Source of the DNA: Parasponia andersonii | Taxonomy: Eukaryota > Streptophyta > Magnoliopsida > Rosales > Cannabaceae | DNA: 64,000 bases | Direction: 5' to 3' | NCBI GenBank assembly: GCA_002914805.1 | Contig: JXTB01000581.1 | Coordinates: 21,819-85,818 of the forward strand | Shown: positions 1 to 11,242 of the stretch, one piece after another | How positions within the stretch are numbered: position 1 is the stretch's first letter | Layout of the letters: every line of letters begins with the position of its first letter | Notes under the pieces: generated by a model | Told to the model about the DNA's origin: nothing | What the model saw: the letters and a program-made list of their open reading frames with translations, nothing else | Database searches by the model: none | Position numbers and translations under genes: made by a program

Positions 1-126
1 TTCTATTTAATGAAAATTTCAAAATTTTAAAATTAGCACATCCCTAATTGAAAATTTTTTATCATTTCGCAAAAGGTAAATGAAGGAGATACCGTTGGGA
101 TAGGGGGGTCAAACATATTCTATTAG

Positions 127-184
127 AGTCGAAATTTTTTGACTCGATCAAAATGTGTTTGATCATAGTCGAGATATTTCGACT
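127..184. repeat. Imperfect inverted repeat (hairpin)
   Basis: The arm beginning AGTCGAAAT at 127 is answered by a complementary arm ending ATTTCGACT at 184, around a loop near ATGTG. The arms are about 25 bases long with a few mismatches. It may be a subterminal part of a transposon; no function is claimed. Confidence 0.5.
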
Positions 185-1038
185 TCAGTTAAATAGAAGC
201 ACAATTTGAATCAAAATCAGTCAAGATTACAAAATGGGGATTTCACATCACTTTTGGGGCGATATCTCTAGGCTTTGTGGTAGGAGTACCCTACTATGTC
301 CTTTAAAAGTGACATCGTGTATCAAATGATACCACATCACTATTAAAGTAGTGTCGTAGTCCTACAATATCAATTTAAAAACGATATTGAATTATGTAAT
401 TAATTTATATATAAAATATTAAAAAGCAATTATTAAGTTTAATTTTATAAAAACTCCTTGCATTTTATTTCACATAAAACAAAGAATATAGATTAAGATT
501 TCACAATAATCCATGCCCATAAGCAAATTTCATATAACATAAATTGAACATGGTAAATTCATACACATAACAAGTTAATATAGTCTAAGTTGATTTAAAT
601 TTATAATAATCTCCTAATATTATAACTAATAGAGAACTCTTATCAATATGGACAAAATGTATGTACATAACAAAAATAAAGACAAGCTTAAGTCATGATG
701 CTGAGATAATTCATCATGAACTTGACTAGATATTTTTCATGAACTAAATTGATTTCTTCCTTTGCATATAACAGTTTATCCATTGAGCTACACATTTAAA
801 AAAGGAAAAAAAAAACACTATGTTAGGGAAAATGAAACATTAAATTGAAAAAATCAAAGTTCGATGATTCTATTACATATTTGCATAAGTATAAGCCGCA
901 TATCTTTACTTGTTAATTTTCTTGGACATTATATACTAGTAGTGAAAAGTATATAAGATAGAATAAATCTAAAATCCATATAATATTATGCTTATTTTTA
1001 CCTTGAGTTCTTGATAAATCAGATAACTTCTTACCAAT

Positions 1039-1104
1039 TCTAAACACAATGGGAGAGATGGAAAAAACAGCTCTAAACACAATGGGAGAGACGGAAAAAA
1101 CAGC
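1039..1104. repeat. 33-bp tandem duplication
   Basis: Two adjacent 33-base units that begin TCTAAACACAATGGGAGAGA and differ at about one base. The unit is purine-rich. A small recent local duplication just left of the CACTA-like end at 1176. Confidence 0.85.
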
Positions 1105-1369
1105 ATAAACTTAAAGTCAATTATATGTGAAGAGAAAAATTTTAACTCATAATAATTAATCACTAAACCTATAGTCACTATAACAAAACAGGAAATATCG
1201 CCGCATTAAATCTCAATGTTGCCATTTTAGATTTAAAGCGGCGACAATGTCCTCACTTTAAAGTTGCTGCTAAAAGTTCGTTGGTATAGATACTTAAAGC
1301 GGCGACACACGTTGTCCCAGCATTATATAATTTATAGCGATGATAATTATCCTCGCTAAAAATAATATT

Positions 1370-1680
1370 TTGAGTATTTTATTATTTTAGGGGCATTTTT
1401 AATATTTTGTGAATTAAATGAGTATTTTATTATATTTTTTTTTTATTTTATGAGTATTTTAGTTACTATAAGGGCATTTTAGGTATTTTATTATTTTAGG
1501 GGCATCTTGGGTTTTTTGTGAATTATATGGGTATTTTTGGATTTTTTTTTTATTTTATGAGTATTTTAGTTACTATAAGAGCATTTTGGGTATTTTATTA
1601 TTCTAGGGCCATTTGGATATTTTATGAATTAAATTAGTATTTTTGGATTTTTTTTAATTTTATGAGTACTTTAGTTAATA
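1370..1680. repeat. Degenerate AT-rich tandem array
   Basis: Phrases like GAGTATTTTAGTTACTATAA and GGGCATTTTGGGTATTTTAT recur three times with a period of about 100-120 bases. It lies inside the CACTA-like element and is non-coding. Confidence 0.6.
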
Positions 1681-2140
1681 AATTAACAAATTAATTCATT
1701 ATTATTCTTTTAATTTATTAATTCTAATAAAATAAAATTTTAACCTAGAAAGTTTCTAACTCATAAACTAAAATGAAAATTATTAACAAAAATCAAAATT
1801 AACACAAAAAGAATATCCAACTAAATAATTCTTCATACTCAATCCACATTCTCAAAACATAAATATCCACCAATATCCAATAAAATAAATAGTATAATCA
1901 CCAATAACTCATCAAATCCAATATCCAAGAAAACTAATAATATAAATTAATAATCCAATAATCTAATATCTAACAATCCGATATCTATTAAAACTAATAA
2001 TATAATCCAATAATCAAATATCCAATAATCCATTAAAAATTCATATCCAATATTTAAAAACCCAATAAATATTCATAATCCTAATAATATAATATCCAAA
2101 TAAAACTAAAACTTAAAAAAAAAAAAAAGAACTATATCAA

Positions 2141-2286
2141 TATCTAATTTTTCCTAATGTTATAATGTTTATTTTAATTAACACTAAAACAAAACTAAAA
2201 TCATAATATATTCTATCTAATTTTTCCTAATGTTATAATATTTATTTTAATTAACACTAAAACAAAACTAAAATCATAATACATAA
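2141..2286. repeat. 73-bp tandem duplication
   Basis: Two consecutive 73-base units starting TATCTAATTTTTCCTAATGT and nearly identical. They are inside the CACTA-like element and have no coding content. Confidence 0.85.
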
Positions 2287-3148
2287 TTATATATATATAA
2301 TATATAAATCTACCTAATATTAGAACATATATTTTTAATTATTTAAATAAAAAACAAAATCACAAATTAATCAAAAACTAACCTATTAATCTTCAAGGGG
2401 CAGTAACGGCGATAACGGGAGTGGGGTAGACACGACAGGCTATAAAACAAATTCCTAAAAAAATATATAACAAATGAAGGGAGATAGAAAAAGAGACAAA
2501 TTGCCATAAAAAAAAAAACCTTACCAATGAACGAGGAGACTGATTTCTAGGTTGAGAGAGATAGAGAAAGAGAGGGAGAGAGAGATGAAAAAAAAAACGA
2601 GGAAGAAGAAGATTAGTTTCTTGGTATAGAAACTGATCATCTAAAATCCTTCAGTCGCCACTTTAAATGAGACGCACAATTTCATTTGAAGCTAAAAAAT
2701 TTATAGCGGTCAGTTTGACTGCCTAAGTTTTTGCAAAATATTGTCGATGCTTTAAAGTTTCAAAACTTAAAGTTGCGACACATGTCCCCACTTTAAATAT
2801 CTTAATCTAAAGCGGGGATAATTGTCGTCACATTAAATCTATTTTTATTTTTACATGTTTAACAATAATTATAATTATTTTAATTTATTAATAATAGATT
2901 AATCTAAAGTAGTGACTATTAGAAAATATTTTTACACTATTTTTAAATTGGCGCCAATTGGCACACTCTTTTTAAAGTAGCGACAATATTATTGGAAGGA
3001 AATTTTGGTACGATCATCTAAAGCAACGATAAGTGCGGTCACTTTAGTCATTTTTATTTTTTAAAAAGTATAAATACTCTAAAATGGCGACTATCTAATT
3101 TGTCGCCACTTTAAATTTTAGCTAAAGCGGCAACAATTTGTTGTAGTC

Positions 3149-5078
3149 TTACTTCTATTACTTTCTCATTGTAGTGAATTAAATTTAGAGCTTAGAAAAA
3201 ATTTGGGCAAAGCTTCCTCTATTTCCAAGTACTATCCAATTATTAGTATACAACAAATAATAAAAAATAATCATACATAATTAGTTCATCCTTATATCAC
3301 CACACAATTTTTCATACTCTATCTCTTCTATATAAAAAAAAAAAAAAAAGTCAATATATATTCAATTTGAATGAAGAATATTACACTCTTTGATCAAGAA
3401 AGTTGAGAACAAACTAATCTCAAGTTGAAAATTTTTACATTGTGATTAACACAAGTTTAAACTAAAACAAAAAATACATAATGTATCAAAATCTAGAATG
3501 AAAAAGTTTAATACTTACAAGATTAGAAATGGTAATAAAAATAAACTAATATTAACTTTGAAAGAGGTTATGGTTCAAATAGTAAAAGTTTTAAACTTAA
3601 ACTTAAAGTTTTTCAAAATTTCTAGAAAAAACACAGTTTATTAGAGCATGGGTAATCTAATTCTAGTAAAGAAGTTGAGGTTAAAAGACTTGAAAATACG
3701 TCAAATATTACAAGTATTCTTAATGTTATCAACACACATCTTATACGAATCTTTGCATCTAAATCAGTGACATATTATGGCATTCGTATATTTTTAGTAA
3801 TCTAAACGAAACCCAAAAAGTTCTCGATCGACTCCCTTCCTATAGTAGATTGATAATTTATCCATTGATATGCATTTATTATCTATTTAAAACACAATAG
3901 AAAAAATGACTAAAACAAATAAACTTAAACTAAATTTATGAGAAGAGAAAAACTTAAATTAACATAAATCAATTACTAAATCTAATGAAATCAATCCTAC
4001 ACGATTAGTGTATACGTATCACTTTAGCACACAATTTCACATAATATATCTATCTCATTTGCATTAAAAATTTCTTTTCTTTTTTTTTTTTTTTGAAAGG
4101 CACACCAAAATTTTCAAATATATATGAACTTTAGACAATAATATTCTTTGATCAAGAAAAACTCATACCTCAAATAATTGCAATCTTCTAGAACATAATA
4201 AACATCAAGCTTGATCTAAAAAATAATAATAATAAAATATAACAAAATCTATAATCAAACATTATTATATTAAAAACATATTAAATCCGAATTAGAAATT
4301 ACACTAAATTAGAAAAATATGAGAATGTAAATTTTAATAAATAAACAACAAATTTAACACTTACAAGACTAAAATTAGACATTTAGATCAATATTCTTTT
4401 TATATTCAAAGAAAAAATAGTTTAAATAGCCAAAGATTAAAATTTAACCTAAAAGATGAAATTTTCAAATAATAATTGGTCAATAATATAGTTTAATTCA
4501 TAAATAATCCAATCCTAGTACAAATTTGAGAAATAATGCTTAAAAATACCTCAAATAGCTGCTAAAAATGGATGATTGGGCATCGCCACCGTCACTTCTA
4601 AGGTTTTGTCATGTGAAGATAAGATAAAATGAGGTTTGGACAGGAAAAAAACCCTAATATAGAGAACTAAGATACATTACTTTAAAGATGATGTCACTTT
4701 AAAAGTGATGTCATAGATTTACGATATCGTAGATTTACAATATTGCTTTTAAAGCAACCTTGTATCTGGTCGTATGACGTCGCTTTAGGAGTAAAGTCAT
4801 AGACTCACTTCCATTTCACGTCTCGTTGATATCAAAAGCGACATGAAAAGGAAGTGGCGTCTTTACCTCCTTTTGTTGTAGTAAGTATCAACATCAGTAA
4901 TATTGGTGGAGTATTGCAAGTGGTAGTAGTGACAAAAAAAAATTAAGAATTTGTTAGAGAAGAAGGTATTTTAAGATTTTTTATGGAAATAAGCCTTTAA
5001 ATAATTTTAGATGTATGATATTACAATAAAAGCTCATTTCGATAATATTTAAGAATAAATCTCTTTTTCATTACAGTG
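3149..5078. other. Repeat-rich DNA with further CACTA-like ends
   Basis: No gene is visible. Sequences at 3880-4020 and 4100-4200 loosely repeat those at 1040-1175 and 3290-3420, including a shared 'TTTGATCAAGAAA' word. Right-end-like sequences occur at 3176 (TTGTAGTG), 4883 (TTTTGTTGTAGTA) and 5078 (TTTTTCATTACAGTG). The 4670-4870 stretch repeats GTGATGTC-like words just inside the 4883 end, as a CACTA subterminal array would. Matching left ends were not assigned. Confidence 0.4.
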
Positions 5079-5190
5079 AATTAATAAGCCTTCTAAACAC
5101 CCCTTTAAAGTTGGGAAAATAAAAACAAAATCCTCGAAATTTAGACTAGATAGCTACATGCTAATTTCACAGTTTTCATAAAAATACTAC

Positions 5191-6504
5191 TTGATAATAT
5201 GCATGCCCTTGACTTACACACTTTCCCTAGAAGAAAAAGAAAAATCAGCTTTCCAAAAACAAGAAAAAAAAGACCACCTTGATTGCATATTGAATTAATG
5301 ATGTTTCTAGGCTAAAAACGATAAACAATTGCTACAAAATTGGATTTTTGAATTCAAGGGTATTATTGTAAACATTTTTCTCAAAAACTATAACTGTGAT
5401 TTTGATATAAATTCAGGGTATCAGTATAACTTTTCCTAAATTTTTTAGGCAACAAGAATCCAAGATTAGAAAAATATCTCATTTACATTCTTAAATAAAA
5501 CCAAAAGTTAAACAAATTATATGTGAACTATGTTTACTAATTTGTATTCAAAATAATAGGAAAGTAAATAAAAAAAAGTATTTTCCTTTCATGCGTTGAC
5601 TTTTGTAATTAGAAAAGACAATTGTGCATGAATTCCTTTTTTATTCTCTTATTTCAGAACATGTCCATTTCTCTTTTTTTGTACATCGAAGTACTTTTCT
5701 AATTCTTACATTTTATTCTATTCTTACTTTTATATTGAAACCCAAAATAAATTAAAGCTCTTCTCATCTCCTCCCCTCATCTTCTTTTTGACACCCTGAA
5801 CTGTTGTCGAACGCAAGCAAGAAAAATAAGAAAGAAATTATCATCTATTTCAGAAATTTGTCGAAACTTCAGATGAAATGAATAACTACTTGACTTTTAT
5901 GGCAAAAGGTTTTATGTTTGCTTCTCAAGAAGTCACTAGAAAAAATTGAACGTAAGTTGAAAAAGTTTTTCATTTAAGTTATTCTAACACAAGAAGATTG
6001 TTATGACACACCAAAATACAAACCTTACAAAAAAAAAAAAAAGCAATATCTTATTTTGATATAAAAATATAGAGTTTATATTGGATAAGAATCTTGTGCA
6101 ACAGTTAAGTTTGAGCTAATTAGGAGTAAGATTGTAATTTGACATGATGGGTTCAATACCTGTTCCTAACGAGGCATGTTTCTATAGGGGGTTATCATCT
6201 AAATAGGTATCAGAGTGGGTTTGTATAAAACTTTTGAGTACCTAAGTCGAGGTTGGATCAGGGGGTTGGTGTAAGTACCGCACTCTAAGATACTTACATA
6301 AAAACTAGTAAAATATAATACACGTCCAAATAAAATACTGACATTAAAATTAAAATCTCTAGATTCACTTCTAAATAATCTGATTGTCTTTCACCTCATG
6401 ACTTTTTCCTCTGCCTTGACCTGTAAAGTAGCTTAATTTTATCTCTCTATTTTCCATCTTCCTCTTTGTTGAGATGTTCCTGACTCAACGTGCTCTCTCA
6501 CTTC
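5191..6504. repeat. Tandem duplication, copy 1
   Basis: This 1.3-kb unit is followed directly by a diverged second copy (6505-8445). Shared landmarks in order are TTGATAA.ATG.ATGCCC, TTTCTAGGCTAAAAACG, GGCAACAAGAATCCAAGATT, a TATTTCAGAACATGTC block, ACGAGGCATG and a final CTTCCTCTTTGTTG. The unit has no convincing reading frame. Similarity is high but indels are common, so the duplication is not recent. Confidence 0.8.
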
Positions 6505-8445
6505 TTGATAACATGTATGCCCAAGACTTACTTTTAGAAGAGGAAAAGAAAATCAGCTTTCTGAAAATAATAAAAAAAGGCCACCTTGGTTGCATATTTA
6601 ATTAACTTTGTTTCTAGGCTAAAAACGGTAAACAATTGCTGCAAAATTAGATTTCTGAATTTGCCTAAAATGAAGAGTTTTTTGAAATTTTTTTGAATTC
6701 AGGGGTATTATTGTAAATATTTTGTTCAAAAAGTATAAGTGTGATTTTGATATAAATCCGGGGTATCAACATAATTTTTCCTTAATATTTTAGGCAACAA
6801 GAATCCAAGATTAGAAAAACATCTCATTTTCATTTTTAAATGAAGCGAATTTTATATAAACAATGTTTACTAATTCCATAATAGGAAAGTGAATAAAGAG
6901 ATTGTTTTCAATTCTTGTGTTTACTTAATTAGGAAAGATTTTTGTACATGAATTATTGTTTTATTCTCTTATTTCAGAACATGTCAATTTCTCTTTTTAT
7001 GTACATCGATGTCCTTTTATTCCTATATTTTATGCCATCCCAATTGCCATTGAAACCCAAAATAAACTGAAATTTCTCTCATCTCCTCCCCTCATCCTCT
7101 TTTTTATGCCTCAAACTTTTGTTGAATGTACTCAAATAGGGTTTCTTCTTACAAATAATCGATTCAATACGTGAAGAACCCAAAAAAAAAAGAAAGAAAT
7201 TATCATGTATTTCAAAAAATTTATCGAAACTTAAGACGAAACGAATACCTACTTAAGTTTTATGGCAAAAGGTTCTATATTTGCTTCTCAAGAAATCACT
7301 AGAAAAAAATGCATGTAAGGCAGAGAAGTTTTCCGATTAAGTTATTTTAACACAATAGATTGTTGTGACACACCAAAATACAAACCCTTTAAAAAAAGTA
7401 TCTAGTTTTGATACAAAAATATAGAAGTTTATATTGGGTAAGAATCTTATGCAACCATAAAATTTATGCTAGTTGAGAGTATGGATGTTCAAAAAAATCA
7501 GTGCACTACAGAAACTAACTGCACCGAACCAAATCATACTGAAATTGACAATTTTTTTTTTCCATCTGGGGCCGGTCATAATTTAGAAAAATACCAAATC
7601 GACCATTGTGGTGCAGTTTACAATTTTTGATAAATGCGTTTGGTTTCAAACTGAACCGCCTGAAATATTTATAATGCGTATATTTTTGTCATAATTCTTT
7701 ATGATTAATATTTTAGACGATAGTAAACAATTATGTTTGGTTTAATTTTTAGAGTTTCAATTAAGTTGTAAAAGATATGATATATTTCCTTTTTCTTTGT
7801 TCAAAAAAATAGTTTTTTTTTTAAATAAAGCTTAAATAGTGAAGGCTCAATAATTCAAAAAGCCTAAGCCCATTATTATAAAATCTCAAAATTTAAATCG
7901 TAAAAATTGCCTAAACTGTACCGTAAAGTGTAAATGTAATTTGAACAGTTTTGATTAGGTATAACAAATCACATAATTTATTATCCTAGTAAAATCACAC
8001 ACACGATTTAATCAATTTATGAAGAGTTTAAATTGATCAAACCGAACTGTGAACACCGCCAAATGGGAGTAAGGACGGCAATTTGGCATATGATGGGTCT
8101 AGTATCCACTCCTAACGAGGCATGCTTCTAGGGGGTTATCATCTAAATAGGTATTAGAGTTGGCTCATGTAAAACTTTGAGGACCTAAGTCGAGTTGGAT
8201 CCAGGTTGGTGTGAGTATCCCACTCTAATATACTCACATAAAAAAACTAGTATAATATAATACATGTTCAAAATAAAATACTGACATTAAAATTAATATC
8301 CTAGATTCACTACAGGTCAATAATCCAATTATGTTTACCTCTCATGACTCTTTCCTCTTCCTTGACCCGTTCAGTAGCTTAATTCTAAACCTCTCTATTC
8401 TCTACCTTCCTCTTTGTTGTGACGTTCACGACTCAAGGTTCTCTC
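6505..8445. repeat. Tandem duplication, copy 2 (with MITE insertion)
   Basis: Second copy of the unit at 5191-6504, collinear along its length and interrupted by a 582-base insertion at 7482-8063. Without the insertion it is about 1.35 kb, matching copy 1. Its short open frame at 6956-7174 is not matched by an intact frame in copy 1 and is not supported as a gene. Confidence 0.8.
7482..8063. mobile_element. hAT-like MITE
   Basis: A 582-base block present in duplication copy 2 and absent from copy 1. It begins TGGATGTTCA and ends TGAACACCGCCAAA, so the ends are inverted around a TGTTCA core. It is flanked by TGAGAGTA (7474-7481) and TGGGAGTA (8064-8071), an 8-bp target duplication with one mismatch. 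Eight-base duplications and short inverted ends fit the hAT superfamily. It has no reading frame of note. The empty site in copy 1 makes the borders firm. Confidence 0.75.
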
Positions 8446-8921
8446 TCTCTCTCTCTCTCCCCTCATAGAATCGTTTAGCCACAACCCTCCCATCCTTTCT
8501 CATCTCGTCTTTCCACTCTAATAGTCCACGGCCTTTCCCTACTCTTTGTTTCTCTTTCTATAATTTTTCTTTTTGAAGTTCATAAATGTTGAAAAATGAC
8601 AAACGATTGTCATTCACAAATGAAATGACGTGGTTTGTATTTGAAAGTTTTGCAAATGATGTGTAGGTTAAACCTCAAAATGCCTGTAATTTTGAAGGGG
8701 GAAAAATACATCAACACTTTCTTATAAGTCAAAGTTACATTTAACCCCCAGATTCAATGACACCTCTTGCAGTACATAATATTATACAAACACGTCTTCA
8801 GTTATTCAAATTTAACCCAAAAAAAACAATACTTGACCATTCAATTTTCATCTAATTACGTACTACCTCTTATAAAATAGGAATTACATGTTTAAGTTAA
8901 AAGAATAACATAGTTTTTTTA

Positions 8922-8948
8922 AATATATATATATATATATATATATAT
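8922..8948. repeat. (AT)n microsatellite
   Basis: About 13 uninterrupted AT dinucleotides. A similar shorter tract lies at 9350-9370 in the first intron of the next gene. Confidence 0.95.
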
Positions 8949-9217
8949 TTGGTTGACTTTTAGTCGTTTCATAACTACATGGGTATCATTGGAATTAGAT
9001 TTCATCCAGATAACTTGCTGTTATTTTGACATAAACTAAGGGCGTCAATGTAATTTTACTTTGATTATAATTATTATTATCATCAGCTAGCAATATGTTT
9101 TTTCTTTTTATATTTATTTGTGCCTGTTTACTAGTAAATAATAAATTAAGCAAGCAAAGTAGCAGAAGCGATTTGTACGAAAGGTTCTCAAGTTGTGATT
9201 ATATAGCTATTTCTGCA

Positions 9218-11242
9218 ATGGCGACTATGCCATCTTCTTCGTCTCCGCCATCGCTTTCCTCCGCCTCCAATTCCGACAACTCTCCCTCTAAACCCACTCC
9301 TCACTCTCCTAAACTCCAGGTTCTCTCTCTTTCAACGTGTGCGTGTGTATATATATATATATATATATATGCACTCGCATACATCATTATATATAATTTA
9401 TTTTGAATAATACACGGTGTATAATACTAATCCTATTTGGGTTTCCCTCTCTGTTAGGTTAATGCCGGAGAAAACGACGCCGACGAGAATAAACCCGACT
9501 TACCCAACAATTCCCAGTGAGTATTTTTCTCTTTGCTTTGAATATTTCACTAAAATCTGTCCTTCGGATATTTATGGTTTCAGAAATTTAAGTGCATTAT
9601 TTGTTCCATAAATTATGATGGTAATTCCACTATTGGTACTAGTTGTTGTCTCAGTGTGCATTTTCTTTGCCAGTTTGTCTCTGTAAATTTTAATTGAGCT
9701 ACACTCACTTATGTGTACGGATTTTTCTATATTGCTGTGAAGTGGTGGGGAAAGCCCCCATTTCTAGAGGCCACGAGCTTTTCTTTATTTCAAGAAATAC
9801 CCAATTTGTAAATAAAGAAGGAGTTAACACTCTGATATGAGGGGGTATTTTTTTATTTTTTATTTTTTGGAGATCAGTTCTATTTTGAACTTTTGCTTAT
9901 TAAGTTCCTTATATGTTTTGTTTTTCTAAAATGTCCTTTGTTTCAAGAGAGAATGATAGTTTTTTGGGAAGACAAGAAAATATCGTGGATTTTTCTTTTA
10001 ATTTCTTGAGTGACACAGTTGATCTGTTGGGACTATGATGGAGTAATTCGAGCAAAGCAGATATTACAGTGGTCACATTTTACTGTTATATTATCATGAT
10101 TTAGATGAGATCACAACTTTATCTCCCTAAGATTTGATTCTATCTGTCTCTATGTAGTCTTTAGATTGGTTGTCTGAAAAATAAAAGCAGTTGTGTCATC
10201 AATAGGTTTGAGTCATTGGCTGGATGATAAAACATTTTCTGCATTTATTTAGTGATGTTTATCTTACGAACCACATGGAGAAGTTCAAGAAATATGAAGC
10301 TGACTACACTCGTCGCTTGATGGCAAAATACTTCACTAAGAAGAATCTTTATGGAGGTAGGACTGCTTTCCTGCTTATTTGTATTCTGCTCAATATAGCT
10401 TAGTCTTCAGTGCTATTATCTTAGTAAAACGACTAGTTTCTGGATTCTTTGGCCTCTGAAATGTCTTCTGTTGCTTTTCTTTTGAAAATATTTTCTTGTT
10501 CATATTTCACTTACATACTTCAGTTAGAAACCGTTATCTTGATGAAAATTTCCTCAAAAACTACAGGACTGTGCTACCATATAATGATGTAAATCCAGGT
10601 ACTATTACTACTAATATTTGAGAAAATATGCAACCACCTTCCCACTTCCTCCTAAAGCGACAAAAATACTCAGTTTTAAGGAGTGTGTTTGTATTACAGA
10701 ACCCGCCCCTCTCTCCCTCTCCTGCAGATCTGTGTTTGTGTTACAGTTTCGCTTACACTCATGTTATTGCTTGTTTTCAACTGAGTGTGCTCCTGTTACC
10801 CTGTTTATCCTTTAATATTTTCTTCACAAGTTTCTGTTTTTTATAAGAGTCCACTATATCTGTTTAGTCTATATATTGAATGGTAGTACTTCCATAACTA
10901 ATTTCAAGTCATGAATATACTCCTGAGGTTCTCATGACTAGTCCCGTTTGTTTGTCATTCTTGCAGGCAACATATTTGATGAGAATATTACAATATATGA
11001 CGAGCTTATAAAGTCAAGCAGGTAAAGTATATTGAGATTCTGTTCTTAAACTGAAATGTTCTATGCAGTCAGAGAAGCTAATCAATGTTTGGCCCTGTTT
11101 CTGTAGGTGGCCTTGTACTCGATCATATGCTGAACCAGTGAAGGCTTTTGAAGAAAACCAGAGGAGCAGCAATTCAGCTACTATTACGGAGACCCCATCT
11201 AATATTTCAAACGGGAAGCATCCTACAAAGAAGAATGGTTAA
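9218..11242 (+). CDS. Six-exon gene, small protein of unknown function
   Basis: I do not recognise the family. Six exons with consistent GT-AG borders and phases were built: 9218-9319, 9458-9516, 10253-10356, 10524-10598, 10967-11021, 11107-11242, giving 176 residues. The N-terminal 34 residues are Ser/Pro-rich and low-complexity. The core (about residues 55-145) is charged and looks conserved, with the words KYEADYTRRLMAKYF, RNRYLDENF, NIFDENITIYDE and IKSSRWPCTRS. The tail is Ser/Thr/Asn-rich. No signal peptide or membrane segment is seen. The ATG at 9218 was chosen because it opens exon 1 in frame with a good donor (CAG/GTTCTC). The stop TAA is at 11240-11242 and an AATAAA lies at 11291. 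Exon 4 is 75 bases and phase-neutral, so it can be skipped in frame, giving 151 residues. Exon calls are from sequence only. Confidence 0.8.

Larger units (their letters stand above)
1..1175. other. AT-rich repeat-derived DNA, no gene seen
   Basis: No supportable coding region. Bases 240-400 carry several short motifs alternating GTGACATC and GTAGTGTCG-like words, which resemble the repeated words at 4670-4870 near a CACTA-like end. This suggests the stretch is part of a larger DNA transposon whose left end may lie outside the window. That reading is an inference. Confidence 0.4.
1176..3148. mobile_element. CACTA-like non-autonomous DNA transposon
   Basis: The left end reads CACTATAACAAAA. 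The right end, read inward on the other strand, is GACTACAACAAATTG, both close to the CACTA (En/Spm) terminal consensus CACTACAACAAAA. Both subterminal regions repeat words such as AAAGCGGCGACAATG and GCGGCAACAA in both orientations, as expected of CACTA transposase-binding arrays. No transposase reading frame is visible, so it looks non-autonomous. The interior is AT-rich. A clean 3-bp target duplication was not found, and another CACTA-like right end (ATTGTAGTG) follows at 3176, so the exact right border is uncertain. Confidence 0.6.

Noticed and set aside
9095-9406. 103-residue plus-strand frame starting at 9095
   Set aside because: It overlaps exon 1 of the real gene but reads through the donor site into an AT-repeat intron. 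The ATG at 9218 with splicing gives a better model.
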